From Serratia plymuthica (GTDB lineage Bacteria > Pseudomonadota > Gammaproteobacteria > Enterobacterales > Enterobacteriaceae): a stretch of DNA of 64,000 nucleotides. The translations under genes were made by a program, and so were the position numbers. The stretch covers positions 868,001 through 932,000 of the forward strand of contig NZ_CP068771.1 of NCBI RefSeq assembly GCF_018336935.1. The letters run 5' to 3'. This document shows, one piece after another, positions 29,601-39,536 of this stretch. Position 1 is the stretch's first letter. Every line of letters begins with the position of its first letter. The notes beneath the pieces are model-generated. The model ran no database searches. It saw nothing but the letters and a program-made list of their open reading frames with translations, and was not told the DNA's origin.

Positions 29601-30064
29601 GCGCCACCACCATTACCGATTTCGATCGTAAAGAGGTGATCATCCCGAACAAGGCGTTTGTTACCGAGCGGCTGATCAACTGGTCGCTGTCAGACACCAT
29701 TACCCGGGTGTTGATCAAGGTTGGGGTGGCGTACGGTTCCGATCTGGACAAGGTGAAGGCGGTGCTGTTGCAGGCGGCGCATGATAACCCGCGGGTGATG
29801 ACCGATCCGGAACCGCAGGTTTTCTTCCTTAACTTTGGCGCCAGCACGCTGGATCACGAATTGCGTCTTTATGTTCGTGAATTGCGTGACCGCAGCTATA
29901 CCGTCGATGAGCTTAACCGTTCGATCGATCGCCTGTGCCGGGAGAATGACATTAATATCGCCTTCAACCAGCTTGAAGTGTATTTGCACAACCAGCAGGG
30001 TAACGAGGTACAGGAAGTGAAACGGACGCTGTCGCAGGACAGGGGCAGCCCGTCGGCAGGATAA
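26678..30064 (+). CDS. mscK: Potassium-dependent mechanosensitive channel MscK (KefA)
   Basis: Large MscS-superfamily channel of 1128 residues (E. coli 1120). Order: signal/anchor (about 20-45), long coiled-coil periplasmic domain (about 60-500), about eleven membrane segments, and the MscS core near 850-1090. The pore helix region is KLQWLAAGLTVGLGFGLQEIFANF and the cytoplasmic vestibule is RIGDTITIG...IIPNK. It opens on membrane tension and is sensitive to potassium, protecting against hypo-osmotic shock. The ATG at 26678 gives the family-like start (MYRRLAKRPF). The coiled region may set gating. Confidence 0.94.
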   Translation: MYRRLAKRPFLALSSFFGVDISRALTLFLLIAVCAVCQPVAHAASNGDVPSRSDIQNQLDALNKQKTLTPVNKLAQQDLTRTLELLDALERVKQDGAELKQQVQLAPGKLRQVTEDLDALKVPVDSAAARADLLPLSLRQLETRLYQTLDELQTAQENLSTYNSQLVSLQTQPERVQSSMYTASQRLQEIRNQLNDQTPGQNSLRDSQQVMLATEQVLLNAQIDLQRKSLEANTTLQDLLQKQRDYTTGHIDALDRSVQLLQEVVNSKRLTLSEKTAKEAQNPEDATDIQHDQLVSKELDVNRQLSQRLIAATEESNVLFQQNIRVKNWLDRGLQSERNLKEQIQVLKGSLVLSRILYQQQQNLPQGTLVADMGTRIADLRLEQFDINQQRDDLFKGDDYINKLLTDSKEKASADVLDALNEIIDMRRELLDQLNKQLSNQLAQSISLQINQQQLTSVYSSLQNTLTQQIFWVNSNKPIDLAWLKALPGAVKDQIASLDFKLDTGKILQGGLNALVFLIPMLILIVLLRWRYKLIDTHLQKLANDVGQLKRDSQLHTPKAIMLTLLKVLPGSALLLGAGFWCYRAEIGLSDFLWALSQQLALFWLIFGFTYRTLAPGGVTERHFNFSTGLCAHYRRQTLRLGLALLPLIFWSVLGEKAPLRLVEDVIGQVVVILTLALLTVLVFPLCRDGWREKGSHAVQLVIITAIAATPLILLGLMFAGYFYTTLRLAGRWIDSLYLFFLWNIVYLTAIRGLSVAARRLAYRRALARRQSLAKEGAEGGEPVEEAPLALDQINQQSLRLTTMVLFIIFASAFYGIWSDLVTVISYLDSITLWHYTTTVAGGSVPQAVTLGNMMVAIAAVIVAYVMTRNLPGLLEVVVLSRLQLRQGASYAITTILTYLITTVGAVTALGSLGVSWDKLQWLAAGLTVGLGFGLQEIFANFVSGLIILFERPIRIGDTITIGTFSGSVSKIRIRATTITDFDRKEVIIPNKAFVTERLINWSLSDTITRVLIKVGVAYGSDLDKVKAVLLQAAHDNPRVMTDPEPQVFFLNFGASTLDHELRLYVRELRDRSYTVDELNRSIDRLCRENDINIAFNQLEVYLHNQQGNEVQEVKRTLSQDRGSPSAG

Positions 30065-30077
30065 GGGAATGAAAACG

Positions 30078-30112
30078 AGGGTTCAGCGCATTCAAGGCTG
30101 AACCCTTTTTAC
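30078..30112. terminator. Terminator of mscK, convergent with rsmS
   Basis: Arms AGGGTTCAGC and GCTGAACCCT (30078-30106) followed by TTTTAC. It lies 14 bases after the mscK stop and overlaps the rsmS stop region. Confidence 0.85.
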
Positions 30113-30288
30113 TGCCCGACGGGCAGGTAGGGCGTGGTGACGCCGTTGCGTTGCAGTTTTTCCTGATAGTCCCGTTTGACAATATCCAGCGCCGCCAGCG
30201 CGATGGCTGGATCGATCTCGTTACATTCCAGCAGGTAAATCAGATCTACCGCCAGCTGCAATTCCGGTGAGGCATTATCTAGAGACAT
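30109..30288 (-). CDS. rsmS: Small regulatory protein RsmS (YbaM)
   Basis: Protein of 59 residues ([41 protein letters not shown]...), clearly the homologue of E. coli YbaM (53) and of RsmS, which in Serratia and Pectobacterium affects secondary metabolism and virulence. No membrane or DNA-binding motif is evident. The start at 30288 is chosen over a longer frame because only this Met matches the family. It lies upstream of and codirectional with none but follows priC by about 110 bases. Confidence 0.87.
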   Translation of the reverse strand: MSLDNASPELQLAVDLIYLLECNEIDPAIALAALDIVKRDYQEKLQRNGVTTPYLPVGQ

Positions 30289-30397
30289 AAAACCAACGTT
30301 TTTGTTTAGTAGGTGAATGAATAAGGTGTCGCTTCGGCTGAGTATAGTGAACAAGGCGCGCGGCGGGGAATAATCATTAAAGTAATGTGATAAATCT

Positions 30398-30934
30398 TCA
30401 AAAACCGTTTTCTTTACGCTCGATGCTGCGCTCTATGCGCGCCAGCGCCTGGCGGCAACGTACCAATCTGCCTTCCAGCGCCGCCAGTTCGTGCTGCAAT
30501 TTTTGCTGTGCGGCAAAGGTGGTCTGCCTTCCCAGCAGGCTTTCCCGATCCTGAATCATCGACATTAACCGGCGTTCATAATCCTGATGTTCGGCCAGCT
30601 TGTGATACAAATCGACCGCAGCCACTTCTTTCGGCTGATTTTTACGGCGCAACGCCTGCGTCGCCAGCTCGCGCTGCAGAGCGGTGATCTGGGCCACCAA
30701 CTTCTCTGCCAGAAAGGCGACCTGGCTGGTGCGGCTGTCGTTGGCCGCCGTCTGCAACTGGGTGAAGTTCCTTTGCACTTCTGCCAGATAATCGCGCAAC
30801 CGGGTGCCGCGATTGGAAAACAGCGCGGTGTCAAAGCGCGCCTGAGGGATAGGCGCGTCGCCGCGCGGCGTCACCTCGGCGGCCAATGCCGCGATCTGCT
30901 GTTCTAACACCTGTAATAGACGGTGAGTGCTCAC
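30398..30934 (-). CDS. priC: Primosomal replication protein PriC
   Basis: Restart-pathway protein of 178 residues (E. coli 175) that loads DnaB helicase at stalled forks, with Rep. Nearly all alpha-helical. The N-terminal [16 protein letters not shown] and the Arg-rich C-terminus ([16 protein letters not shown]) match the family. Divergent from ybaN, 150 bases apart. Low internal conservation is normal for this family. Confidence 0.9.
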   Translation of the reverse strand: MSTHRLLQVLEQQIAALAAEVTPRGDAPIPQARFDTALFSNRGTRLRDYLAEVQRNFTQLQTAANDSRTSQVAFLAEKLVAQITALQRELATQALRRKNQPKEVAAVDLYHKLAEHQDYERRLMSMIQDRESLLGRQTTFAAQQKLQHELAALEGRLVRCRQALARIERSIERKENGF

Positions 30935-31084
30935 GTTGGCTCCATTAAAATTTCACAGGGCTCAGCTTGCCCGCGATCCCGCCGTTAAACAAGCGCGGCG
31001 CGCATATTCCGGCCGTTGCGGCTGGTGACGCAGGGGAGGAGGGTGATAAAGTAACGCCAGACAGATTAGCGGACAAGGGCTCGC

Positions 31085-31465
31085 ATGACGCGCTGGTTAT
31101 TGATTATCCTCGGTTGGCTGGCGGTGGTGCTGGCCACGCTGGGCGTGGCGTTGCCGCTGTTGCCGACCACGCCATTTCTGCTGCTGGCCGCCTGGTGTTT
31201 TGCCCGCTCGTCGCCGCGCTTTCACCATTGGCTGCTGCATCGCTCCTGGTTCGGCACTTATCTGCGCCATTGGCAACAGCACCGTGCGTTGCCGCCAGGG
31301 GCCAAATGGAAGGCGGTAGCGGTGACTGTGCTGACGTTTGCGGTTTCGCTGTGGCTGGTTAAACTCTGGTGGGTGCGTGGATTGCTGTTGCTGATGCTGG
31401 CTATCTTGTTGACCTTTATGCTGCGTCTGCCGGTTGTTGATCTGTCACAACAAAAACAGCGCTGA
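31085..31465 (+). CDS. ybaN: DUF454 inner-membrane protein YbaN
   Basis: Small membrane protein of 126 residues with an N-terminal double hydrophobic segment and a C-terminal pair (LLIILGWLAVVLATLGVALPLLPTTPFLLLAAWCFAR, VAVTVLTFAVSLW...). The LGVALPLLPTTPF core is the hallmark of DUF454/YbaN. Function unknown. It is followed by an ERIC repeat and apt. Confidence 0.87.
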   Translation: MTRWLLIILGWLAVVLATLGVALPLLPTTPFLLLAAWCFARSSPRFHHWLLHRSWFGTYLRHWQQHRALPPGAKWKAVAVTVLTFAVSLWLVKLWWVRGLLLLMLAILLTFMLRLPVVDLSQQKQR

Positions 31466-31476
31466 TCCTGTCTTAT

Positions 31477-31625
31477 TATACCCGACAGCTTTCAAGTCGC
31501 AGCCGGGCGACCCGTTCGTTCATCCCCAGGCATTGAGGGGCGCCGCATGGGGACGTGGCGGTTCTGGAGTCATGGCGGACGCAAGCGCTGCCAACAACGC
31601 CGTAACTTGAAAGATGACGGGGATA
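31477..31625. repeat. ERIC-type repeat, copy 3, upstream of apt
   Basis: About 150 bases with imperfect end symmetry: TATACCCGACAGCTTTCAAG at the left and CTTGAAAGATGACGGGGATA at the right. Less like the core consensus in the middle (CCCCAGGCATTGAGGGG). It lies between ybaN and the apt start. Confidence 0.75.
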
Positions 31626-31757
31626 GTTGCATTTGTCCGCCAGTTTGCATAGATTTGGGCGTTTTCGTGCGCGGCCTGCTTTCCATTCCCTCTTTATAAT
31701 GGGCGGGAAGAAGAGGGTTGCGCGCAAGTCATCAGGCAGTTTTATCAGGCAATAATT

Positions 31758-32309
31758 ATGACCGCTACTGCGCAGCAGCTTCAGTTTATTAAAGACAGTA
31801 TCAAAACCATTCCGGATTATCCAAAGCCGGGCATACTGTTCCGTGACGTCACCAGCCTGCTGGAAAACCCGCTGGCTTACGCGGCCAGCATCGAATTGCT
31901 GGTTGAGTGTTATCGCGATGCGGGCGTGACCAAAGTGGTTGGCACCGAAGCGCGCGGTTTTCTGTTTGGCGCCCCGGTGGCGCTGGCGTTGGGCGTGGGT
32001 TTTGTGCCGGTACGCAAGCCGGGCAAGCTGCCGCGCGCGACCCTCAGCGAGAGCTATGAGCTGGAATACGGCACCGATAAGTTGGAGATCCACACCGACG
32101 CCATCGTTACCGGCGATAAAGTGCTGGTGGTTGACGATCTGCTGGCGACCGGGGGCACCATTGAGGCCACCGCGAAACTGATCCGCCGCTTGGGTGGGGA
32201 AGTCAACGATGCCGCCTTCATCATCAATCTGCCGGAGCTGGGCGGTGAAGCCCGTTTAAATAAGCAAGGCATCGAATGCTACAGCCTGGTCAACTTCGCC
32301 GGTCACTGA
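31758..32309 (+). CDS. apt: Adenine phosphoribosyltransferase Apt
   Basis: Salvage enzyme of 183 residues, the same length as E. coli Apt: adenine + PRPP to AMP + PPi. PRPP motif [20 protein letters not shown] (about 120-140) and the N-terminal FRDVTSLL and [10 protein letters not shown] segments are diagnostic. Followed by dnaX as in E. coli, 92 bases on. Cytoplasmic homodimer. Confidence 0.96.
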   Translation: MTATAQQLQFIKDSIKTIPDYPKPGILFRDVTSLLENPLAYAASIELLVECYRDAGVTKVVGTEARGFLFGAPVALALGVGFVPVRKPGKLPRATLSESYELEYGTDKLEIHTDAIVTGDKVLVVDDLLATGGTIEATAKLIRRLGGEVNDAAFIINLPELGGEARLNKQGIECYSLVNFAGH

Positions 32310-32401
32310 TCCTGCATTGTCCCAATGCCATAACGGCCTCGCGGATCGCCGCGGGGCTGTGTTAGCATGACCCTCTAGATTCCTCGACTTCTCCGGTATT
32401 A

Positions 32402-34351
32402 ATGAGCTATCAGGTTCTTGCCCGTAAGTGGCGCCCTCAAACGTTTGCAGATGTTGTCGGACAAGAACACGTCCTGACGGCGCTGGCTAACGGCCTCTCG
32501 CTGGGGCGGATTCATCACGCCTATCTGTTTTCAGGTACGCGCGGCGTGGGTAAAACCACCATTGCGCGCCTGCTGGCCAAAGGCCTGAACTGTGAAACCG
32601 GCATCACCGCCACGCCGTGCGGCCAATGCGATAACTGCCGCGAGATTGAGCAAGGGCGTTTTGTCGATCTGATCGAGATAGATGCCGCGTCCAGAACCAA
32701 GGTGGAAGATACCCGCGATCTGCTGGATAACGTCCAGTACGCGCCCGCCCGCGGCCGTTTCAAAGTTTACCTGATTGACGAAGTGCACATGCTCTCGCGT
32801 CACAGCTTCAATGCGCTGTTGAAAACGCTGGAAGAGCCGCCTTCGCACGTGAAGTTCCTGCTGGCGACCACCGATCCGCAAAAGCTGCCGGTGACCATTC
32901 TGTCACGCTGCCTGCAATTCCATCTCAAAGCGCTGGATGTCGATCAGATCCGCAACCAACTGGAAACGGTGTTGCAGGCGGAGCAAATCACCAGCGATCA
33001 ACGTGCCTTGCAACTGTTGGCGCGCGCCGCCGACGGCAGCATGCGTGACGCGCTCAGCCTGACCGACCAGGCGATTGCCATGGGGCAAGGTCAGGTGACG
33101 ACCGCCACCGTAAGCCAAATGCTGGGCACGCTGGACGACGAACAACCGCTGGCCATCCTTGAAGCGCTGGTGAGCGCCGACGGCGAAAAGGTCATGGCGC
33201 AGGTCGCGCAGGCGGCTTCTCGCGGCGTAGATTGGGAAAATTTGCTGGTCGAGACGCTGGCGTTGTTGCACCGCATTGCGATGGTGCAATTGTTGCCGTC
33301 GGTACTGGACAATCATTACGCCGCCATTGAACAGCGGCTGCGTGAACTGGCGCGCACTTTGCCGCCGACTGACGTACAGCTTTATTACCAAACGCTGCTG
33401 GTAGGGCGCAAAGAGCTGGCTTTTGCGCCGGATCGCCGCATGGGGGTTGAGATGACCCTGCTGCGTGCGTTGGCGTTTCACCCGAAAGCGGTGATCCCGG
33501 AGCCGGTGGCGCAGGTGCAAATTGCCCCTGCGCAGATAGCGCAGCCGCAGGCCCCATCGGCCCAACCGCCACAGTTTCAGGACGTGCCGCCGCCATTAGG
33601 GCAAGCCGCGCCGCAAAATAATCAACCGGCGAATTTGCCGGATGCCACCGCGCAGTTATTAAAGGCGCGCACCCAACTGCTACGGCAGGGAGCATCCACA
33701 CCAAAAAAGAATGAGCCGGCGGCGCCTGGAAAAGCGCGGCCGGCAAACTCAGCGCTGGAGCGTTTGGCTTCAGTGACTGAGCGCAGCCAGCAGCGCCTGG
33801 CGGAAAAACAGGTGCAGGAAAAACCGGCCAAGCCGGAAGCCTACCGTTGGCGGGCGCTGACCGAGCCGGAACCGGAGGCGGAACCGCTGGCGACGCCGAA
33901 AGCGTTGCGTACTGCACTGGAGCATGAGAAAACGCCCGAGCTGTCGGCCAAATTGGTGGTTGAGTCGCTTGAGCGCGATCCCTGGGCGGCAGAGATCGAT
34001 AAGCTGAAAATCCCGAAACTGGTGCAGCAACTGGCGTTGAACGCCGTGAAACAACAGCTGGAACCAGGCAAAATTTGTCTCCGCCTGCGGTCTTCGCAGC
34101 GCCATCTGAACTCGCCTTCGGCGCAGAAGGTGCTGACCGACGCACTCGGCGAGCTGTACGGCAGCCCGGTTGAGTTGACCGTGGTGGAAGACGATAATCC
34201 GGCGGAGCGGACTCCGCTGGAGTGGCGGCAAGCCATTTATGAAGAAAAACTGGCGCAGGCGCGCCAGTCCATCGTTGCGGATACCAATATCCAGACGCTG
34301 CGCCGCTTTTTCGACGCGGATCTGGATGAAGAGAGTATTCGCCCCCTTTAA
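32402..34351 (+). CDS. dnaX: DNA polymerase III subunits tau and gamma (DnaX)
   Basis: Clamp-loader ATPase of 649 residues (tau). Walker A GTRGVGKTTIAR (about 45-52), zinc-finger CGQCDNC (about 73-79), Walker B with DEVH near 127 and sensor 1 in LLATTDPQKLP are seen. Domains I-III up to about 370, a Pro/Gln/Ala-rich linker, and the tau-specific C-terminal part for polymerase and DnaB binding. A -1 frameshift site at codon 436 would also make the shorter gamma (about 437 residues). The gene is translationally isolated from ybaB by 40 bases. Confidence 0.96.
   Translation: MSYQVLARKWRPQTFADVVGQEHVLTALANGLSLGRIHHAYLFSGTRGVGKTTIARLLAKGLNCETGITATPCGQCDNCREIEQGRFVDLIEIDAASRTKVEDTRDLLDNVQYAPARGRFKVYLIDEVHMLSRHSFNALLKTLEEPPSHVKFLLATTDPQKLPVTILSRCLQFHLKALDVDQIRNQLETVLQAEQITSDQRALQLLARAADGSMRDALSLTDQAIAMGQGQVTTATVSQMLGTLDDEQPLAILEALVSADGEKVMAQVAQAASRGVDWENLLVETLALLHRIAMVQLLPSVLDNHYAAIEQRLRELARTLPPTDVQLYYQTLLVGRKELAFAPDRRMGVEMTLLRALAFHPKAVIPEPVAQVQIAPAQIAQPQAPSAQPPQFQDVPPPLGQAAPQNNQPANLPDATAQLLKARTQLLRQGASTPKKNEPAAPGKARPANSALERLASVTERSQQRLAEKQVQEKPAKPEAYRWRALTEPEPEAEPLATPKALRTALEHEKTPELSAKLVVESLERDPWAAEIDKLKIPKLVQQLALNAVKQQLEPGKICLRLRSSQRHLNSPSAQKVLTDALGELYGSPVELTVVEDDNPAERTPLEWRQAIYEEKLAQARQSIVADTNIQTLRRFFDADLDEESIRPL
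33687..33744 (+). promoter_or_regulatory. Programmed -1 frameshift signal in dnaX
   Basis: An internal SD-like AGGGAG (33687-33692), slippery heptamer A AAA AAG (33703-33709) in the correct frame, and a stem-loop (arms 33715-33725 and 33734-33744, ten of eleven pairs) five bases downstream. After slipping, ribosomes read GAA and then TGA (33712-33714), producing gamma. Arrangement and end residue (Glu) are the same as in E. coli. Confidence 0.93.
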
Positions 34352-34377
34352 ACGCTGCGCAAAGTGCGCGGCCCTAG

Positions 34378-34721
<344 letters not shown>

Positions 34722-34722
<1 letters not shown>

Positions 34723-35327
34723 TGCAAACCAGCCCGCTCCTTGAAACATTAATGGAGGCGTTGCGTTGCCTGCCGGGCGTTGGCCCGAAGTCAGCCCAGC
34801 GTATGGCGTTTCAACTGCTGCAGCGCGATCGCAGCGGCGGAATGCGCTTGGCGCAGGCGCTGACCCGCGCCATGTCGGAAATTGGCCACTGTGCCGATTG
34901 CCGCACTTTCACCGAGCAGGATATCTGTACCATTTGCGCCAATCCGCGCCGTCTGCAAAACGGCCAGATCTGCGTGGTGGAAAGCCCGGCTGATATTCAC
35001 GCCATCGAGCAGACCGGCCAGTTCGCCGGGCGCTACTTTGTGCTGATGGGCCACCTGTCGCCGATGGACGGCATTGGGCCTGGCGATATCGGTCTGGATC
35101 GGTTGGAGCAACGGCTGGATAAGGAAAGCATTACCGAAGTGATCCTGGCCACTAATCCGACGGTGGAAGGTGATGCAACCGCCAACTACATCGCAGAAAT
35201 GTGCGGTCAGTATGGTGTGGTTGCCAGCCGCATTGCCCACGGCGTGCCGGTGGGCGGCGAGCTGGAGATGGTCGACGGCACTACGCTGTCGCATTCGCTG
35301 GCCGGCCGCAACGTCATCAAGTTTTAA
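34722..35327 (+). CDS. recR: Recombination mediator protein RecR
   Basis: Gap-repair mediator of 201 residues (E. coli 201). Helix-hairpin-helix [17 protein letters not shown] (about 10-27), zinc finger [16 protein letters not shown] (about 57-72) and TOPRIM domain with [14 protein letters not shown] (about 82-95) are intact. It works with RecO/RecF to load RecA at single-strand gaps. Overlaps the ybaB stop. Confidence 0.97.
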
Positions 35328-35389
35328 TGTTTTCCCTGACGGGGTCCATGCGGCCCCGTTATTTCCCCGCAAAAATCTCCCGTCAGCCG

Positions 35390-35418
35390 CTTGAAAAACA
35401 ACGTGCTTGTCCCCACTT
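35390..35418 (+). promoter_or_regulatory. Heat-shock (sigma-32) promoter of htpG
   Basis: -35 CTTGAAA (35390-35396), 14-base spacer, -10 CCCCACTT (35411-35418), an almost ideal sigma-32 promoter, about 50 bases before the htpG start. Confidence 0.85.
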
Positions 35419-35468
35419 ATTCCTCATTGTCCGATTTTGGTAGCCACTGTCTTTGAGGTAATTTGAGT

Positions 35469-37334
35469 ATGAAAGGTCAAGAAACCCGCGGTTTCCAGTC
35501 TGAAGTAAAACAACTGCTTCATTTGATGATTCATTCGCTGTACTCCAATAAAGAAATCTTCCTGCGCGAGCTTATCTCCAACGCTTCGGATGCCGCCGAC
35601 AAGCTGCGCTTCCGTGCGCTGTCTGCGCCTGAGTTGTATGAAGGCGACGGCGAGCTGCGTGTGCGCCTATCCTTCGATAAAGATCAGCGTACGCTGACCA
35701 TCGCCGATAACGGCATCGGCATGAGCCGCGACGAAGTGATCGAGAACCTCGGCACCATCGCCAAATCAGGTACTAAATCATTCCTGGAATCTATCGGTTC
35801 TGACCAGGCCAAAGACAGCCAACTGATAGGCCAGTTCGGCGTCGGTTTCTATTCGGCGTTCATCGTGGCGGATAAAGTCACCGTGCGTACCCGTGCCGCC
35901 GGCGCGGCGGCGGATCAGGGCGTGTTCTGGGAGTCTGTCGGCGAAGGCGATTACACTATTGCCGATGACACCAAAGAAGATCGCGGCACCGAGATCACCT
36001 TGCATCTCCGCGAAGGCGAAGATGAATACCTCGACGCCTGGCGTCTGCGTTCGGTGATCGGCAAATATTCCGATCACATCGCATTGCCGGTTGAAATTGA
36101 AAGCAAAAACGAAGAAGACGGCACCGTCACCTGGGAAAAGATCAACAAGGCGCAAGCCCTGTGGACCCGCAGCAAGGCTGACGTCACCGACGAAGAGTAC
36201 AAAGAGTTCTACAAGCACATCGCTCACGACTTTACCGATCCGCTGAGCTGGAGCCATAACCGGGTGGAAGGCAAGCAGGAATACACCAGCCTGCTGTATA
36301 TCCCGGCGCAGGCTCCGTGGGACATGTGGAACCGCGATCATAAACACGGCCTGAAGCTGTACGTGCAGCGCGTGTTTATCATGGACGACGCCGAGCAGTT
36401 CATGCCGAACTACCTGCGTTTCGTGCGCGGCCTGATAGATTCCAACGACCTGCCGCTGAACGTCTCGCGTGAAATCCTGCAAGACAGCCGCGTGACGCAA
36501 AACCTGCGCGGCGCGCTGACCAAGCGCGTACTGCAGATGCTGGAAAAACTGGCTAAAGACGATGCCGAAGGCTACCAGAAGTTCTGGCAGCAGTTCGGCC
36601 TGGTGCTGAAAGAAGGCCCGGCAGAAGACGGCGGCAACAAAGAGGCCATCGCCAAACTGCTGCGCTTCGCTTCGACCCAGGGCGACAGCTCCGCGCAAAC
36701 CGTCTCGCTGGAAGAGTACGTCGGGCGCATGGCGGAAGGGCAGGATAAAATTTATTACATCACTGCCGACAGCTATGCCGCCGCCAAGAGCAGCCCGCAC
36801 CTGGAGCTGTTCCGCAAGAAAGGCATCGAAGTGCTGCTGCTTTCCGATCGTATCGACGAATGGATGATGAGCTACCTGACTGAGTTCGACGGCAAGCCAT
36901 TCCAGTCGGTCAGCAAGGCGGACGACGCGCTGGACAAGCTGGCGGATGAAACCGAAGAGCAGAAGGCCGCCGAGAAGCAGCTGGAGCCGTTTGTCGACCG
37001 CGTGAAGACGCTGCTGGGCGATCGCGTGAAGGACGTGCGCCTGACGCACCGCCTGACCGATACGCCGGCCATTGTCACCACGGGTGCCGATGAAATGAGC
37101 ACCCAGATGGCAAAACTGTTTGCCGCTGCGGGCCAGGAAGCGCCGGAAGTGAAATACATTTTCGAGTTAAATCCGGAGCATGCGTTGGTCAAACGCGCAT
37201 CCGATGTGGGTGATAACGAACAATTCGCCGAATGGATCGATCTGCTGATGGATCAGGCGCTGCTGGCTGAACGCGGCACGCTGGAAGATCCAAACCAGTT
37301 TATCCGTCGCATGAATAAGCTGTTGTCGGCATAA
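35469..37334 (+). CDS. htpG: Chaperone HtpG (Hsp90)
   Basis: Cytoplasmic Hsp90, 621 residues (E. coli 624). GHKL ATPase motifs [10 protein letters not shown] (about 35-44), DNGIGM (about 79-84) and [15 protein letters not shown] (about 121-135). Middle and C-terminal dimerisation domains are full length. ATG at 35469 is chosen over the upstream TTG as it matches [10 protein letters not shown]. It works with DnaK and folds or protects clients in stress. Preceded by a clear sigma-32 promoter. Confidence 0.97.
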   Translation: MKGQETRGFQSEVKQLLHLMIHSLYSNKEIFLRELISNASDAADKLRFRALSAPELYEGDGELRVRLSFDKDQRTLTIADNGIGMSRDEVIENLGTIAKSGTKSFLESIGSDQAKDSQLIGQFGVGFYSAFIVADKVTVRTRAAGAAADQGVFWESVGEGDYTIADDTKEDRGTEITLHLREGEDEYLDAWRLRSVIGKYSDHIALPVEIESKNEEDGTVTWEKINKAQALWTRSKADVTDEEYKEFYKHIAHDFTDPLSWSHNRVEGKQEYTSLLYIPAQAPWDMWNRDHKHGLKLYVQRVFIMDDAEQFMPNYLRFVRGLIDSNDLPLNVSREILQDSRVTQNLRGALTKRVLQMLEKLAKDDAEGYQKFWQQFGLVLKEGPAEDGGNKEAIAKLLRFASTQGDSSAQTVSLEEYVGRMAEGQDKIYYITADSYAAAKSSPHLELFRKKGIEVLLLSDRIDEWMMSYLTEFDGKPFQSVSKADDALDKLADETEEQKAAEKQLEPFVDRVKTLLGDRVKDVRLTHRLTDTPAIVTTGADEMSTQMAKLFAAAGQEAPEVKYIFELNPEHALVKRASDVGDNEQFAEWIDLLMDQALLAERGTLEDPNQFIRRMNKLLSA

Positions 37335-37346
37335 TTCCGGACCTAT

Positions 37347-37395
37347 GCGCTCTTAACCACGGAGTTAAGGGCGCATTCTTGGTTTTTCTCCCTGA
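37347..37395 (+). terminator. Possible terminator of htpG
   Basis: Imperfect hairpin TGCGCTCTTAAC / GTTAAGGGCGCA with a 5-7-base loop, followed by TTCTTGGTTTTT. Intrinsic terminator, less perfect than the others. Confidence 0.65.
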
Positions 37396-37514
37396 TTTTC
37401 CCATTTTACCCGCCTTGTTGTCCGTGCTGTTCCGCAATCGATTTCCTTGCGTACCTTGAGCCAGCCCCCCCGGAAATGGTATGGTTGAGCGTTTTCGCAA
37501 TTTTATAAAAACTT

Positions 37515-38306
<792 letters not shown>

Positions 38307-38329
38307 TCGATTTTTATTGCTGTGCATAG

Positions 38330-38358
38330 CGCCAGGCCTTAGGTCTGGCGTTTTTTTT
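38330..38358 (+). terminator. Terminator of adk
   Basis: Arms CGCCAGGCCT and AGGTCTGGCG followed by eight T; classic intrinsic terminator 24 bases beyond adk. Confidence 0.9.
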
Positions 38359-38497
38359 ATCTGGCGTCTGAGGTATCGCCTGTTGCTGATATCGGTTCCG
38401 GTGAAGCGCTTTTCCGCTACAATAGAGGCCATTAATTGACGTTAACGCCCTGACCCAGAACGGGGTGTTAGCCTGCAAGGCATCAAGGGGAGCTGAG

Positions 38498-39460
38498 ATG
38501 AAGCAAGAGAAACACGGGGTATTGCTGGTGAACCTGGGCACGCCGGATGCTCCGACCTCGTCGGCGGTAAAACGCTACCTGAAGGAGTTCCTCAGCGACG
38601 ACCGCGTCGTCGATACTTCACCGCTGATCTGGTGGCCAATCCTTAATGGCGTGATCCTGCCGATCCGATCGCCGCGCGTCGCCAAGCTGTATAAGTCGGT
38701 ATGGATGGACGAAGGCTCGCCGCTGTTGGTCTACAGCCGCCGCCAGCAGCGCGCGCTGGCCGCACGCATGCCGAGCACCCCGGTGGAGCTGGGGATGAGC
38801 TACGGCTCGCCGAACCTGGCGGAGGCGATAGACAAGCTGTTGGCGCAAGGCGTAACCAATCTGGTGGTGCTGCCGCTGTATCCGCAATACTCTTGCTCGA
38901 CCAGTGCGGCGGTGTGGGACGGCGTGGCTCGCGTACTGAAAGGCTACCGCCGCCTGCCGTCGATAGGCTTTATCCGTGACTACGCCGAGCACCCGGCCTA
39001 CATTGCCGCGCTGCGCCAGAGCGTTGAGCGTTCGTTCGCCGAGCATGGTCAGCCGGATCGTCTGGTGTTGTCTTTCCATGGCATTCCCAAGCGCTATGCC
39101 CGTCTCGGCGACGATTACCCGCAGCGCTGTGAAGATACCCAGCGCGCCCTGGCCGCCACGCTGCCGCTGGCTCCGGACAAGGTCATGATGACCTACCAGT
39201 CGCGCTTTGGCCGCGAACCCTGGCTGACGCCTTACACCGATGAAACTCTGAAAAGCCTGCCGGCGCAGGGCATCAAGCACATTCAGCTGATTTGCCCCGG
39301 CTTCTCGGCGGACTGCCTGGAAACGCTGGAAGAAATCAAAGAGCAGAACCGCGAGATCTTCCTCAAGGCCGGCGGTGAGAAATTCGAGTATATTTCCGCG
39401 CTGAACGACGAGCCGGCGCATATTGACATGATGCAGCAGCTGGTGGCGCAGCGCTTCTGA
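38498..39460 (+). CDS. hemH: Ferrochelatase HemH
   Basis: Last enzyme of haem synthesis: inserts Fe2+ into protoporphyrin IX. 320 residues, the E. coli length. Conserved VNLGTPDAP (start), [15 protein letters not shown] with the catalytic His, and [17 protein letters not shown] are intact. Start at 38498 ([14 protein letters not shown]) behind AAGGGGAGC. Membrane-associated. Confidence 0.97.
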   Translation: MKQEKHGVLLVNLGTPDAPTSSAVKRYLKEFLSDDRVVDTSPLIWWPILNGVILPIRSPRVAKLYKSVWMDEGSPLLVYSRRQQRALAARMPSTPVELGMSYGSPNLAEAIDKLLAQGVTNLVVLPLYPQYSCSTSAAVWDGVARVLKGYRRLPSIGFIRDYAEHPAYIAALRQSVERSFAEHGQPDRLVLSFHGIPKRYARLGDDYPQRCEDTQRALAATLPLAPDKVMMTYQSRFGREPWLTPYTDETLKSLPAQGIKHIQLICPGFSADCLETLEEIKEQNREIFLKAGGEKFEYISALNDEPAHIDMMQQLVAQRF

Positions 39461-39536
39461 TCGTCATACAACCCCCTACATCAGGCAGAAATGTGCTAAC
39501 ATTTTCTGCCTGATAATAGCCACTGCCGCCAATCAC

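Noticed and set aside
35778..37049. A 423-codon minus-strand open frame opposite htpG
   Set aside because: Shadow of htpG; no family features, and the sense protein is conserved over the full length.
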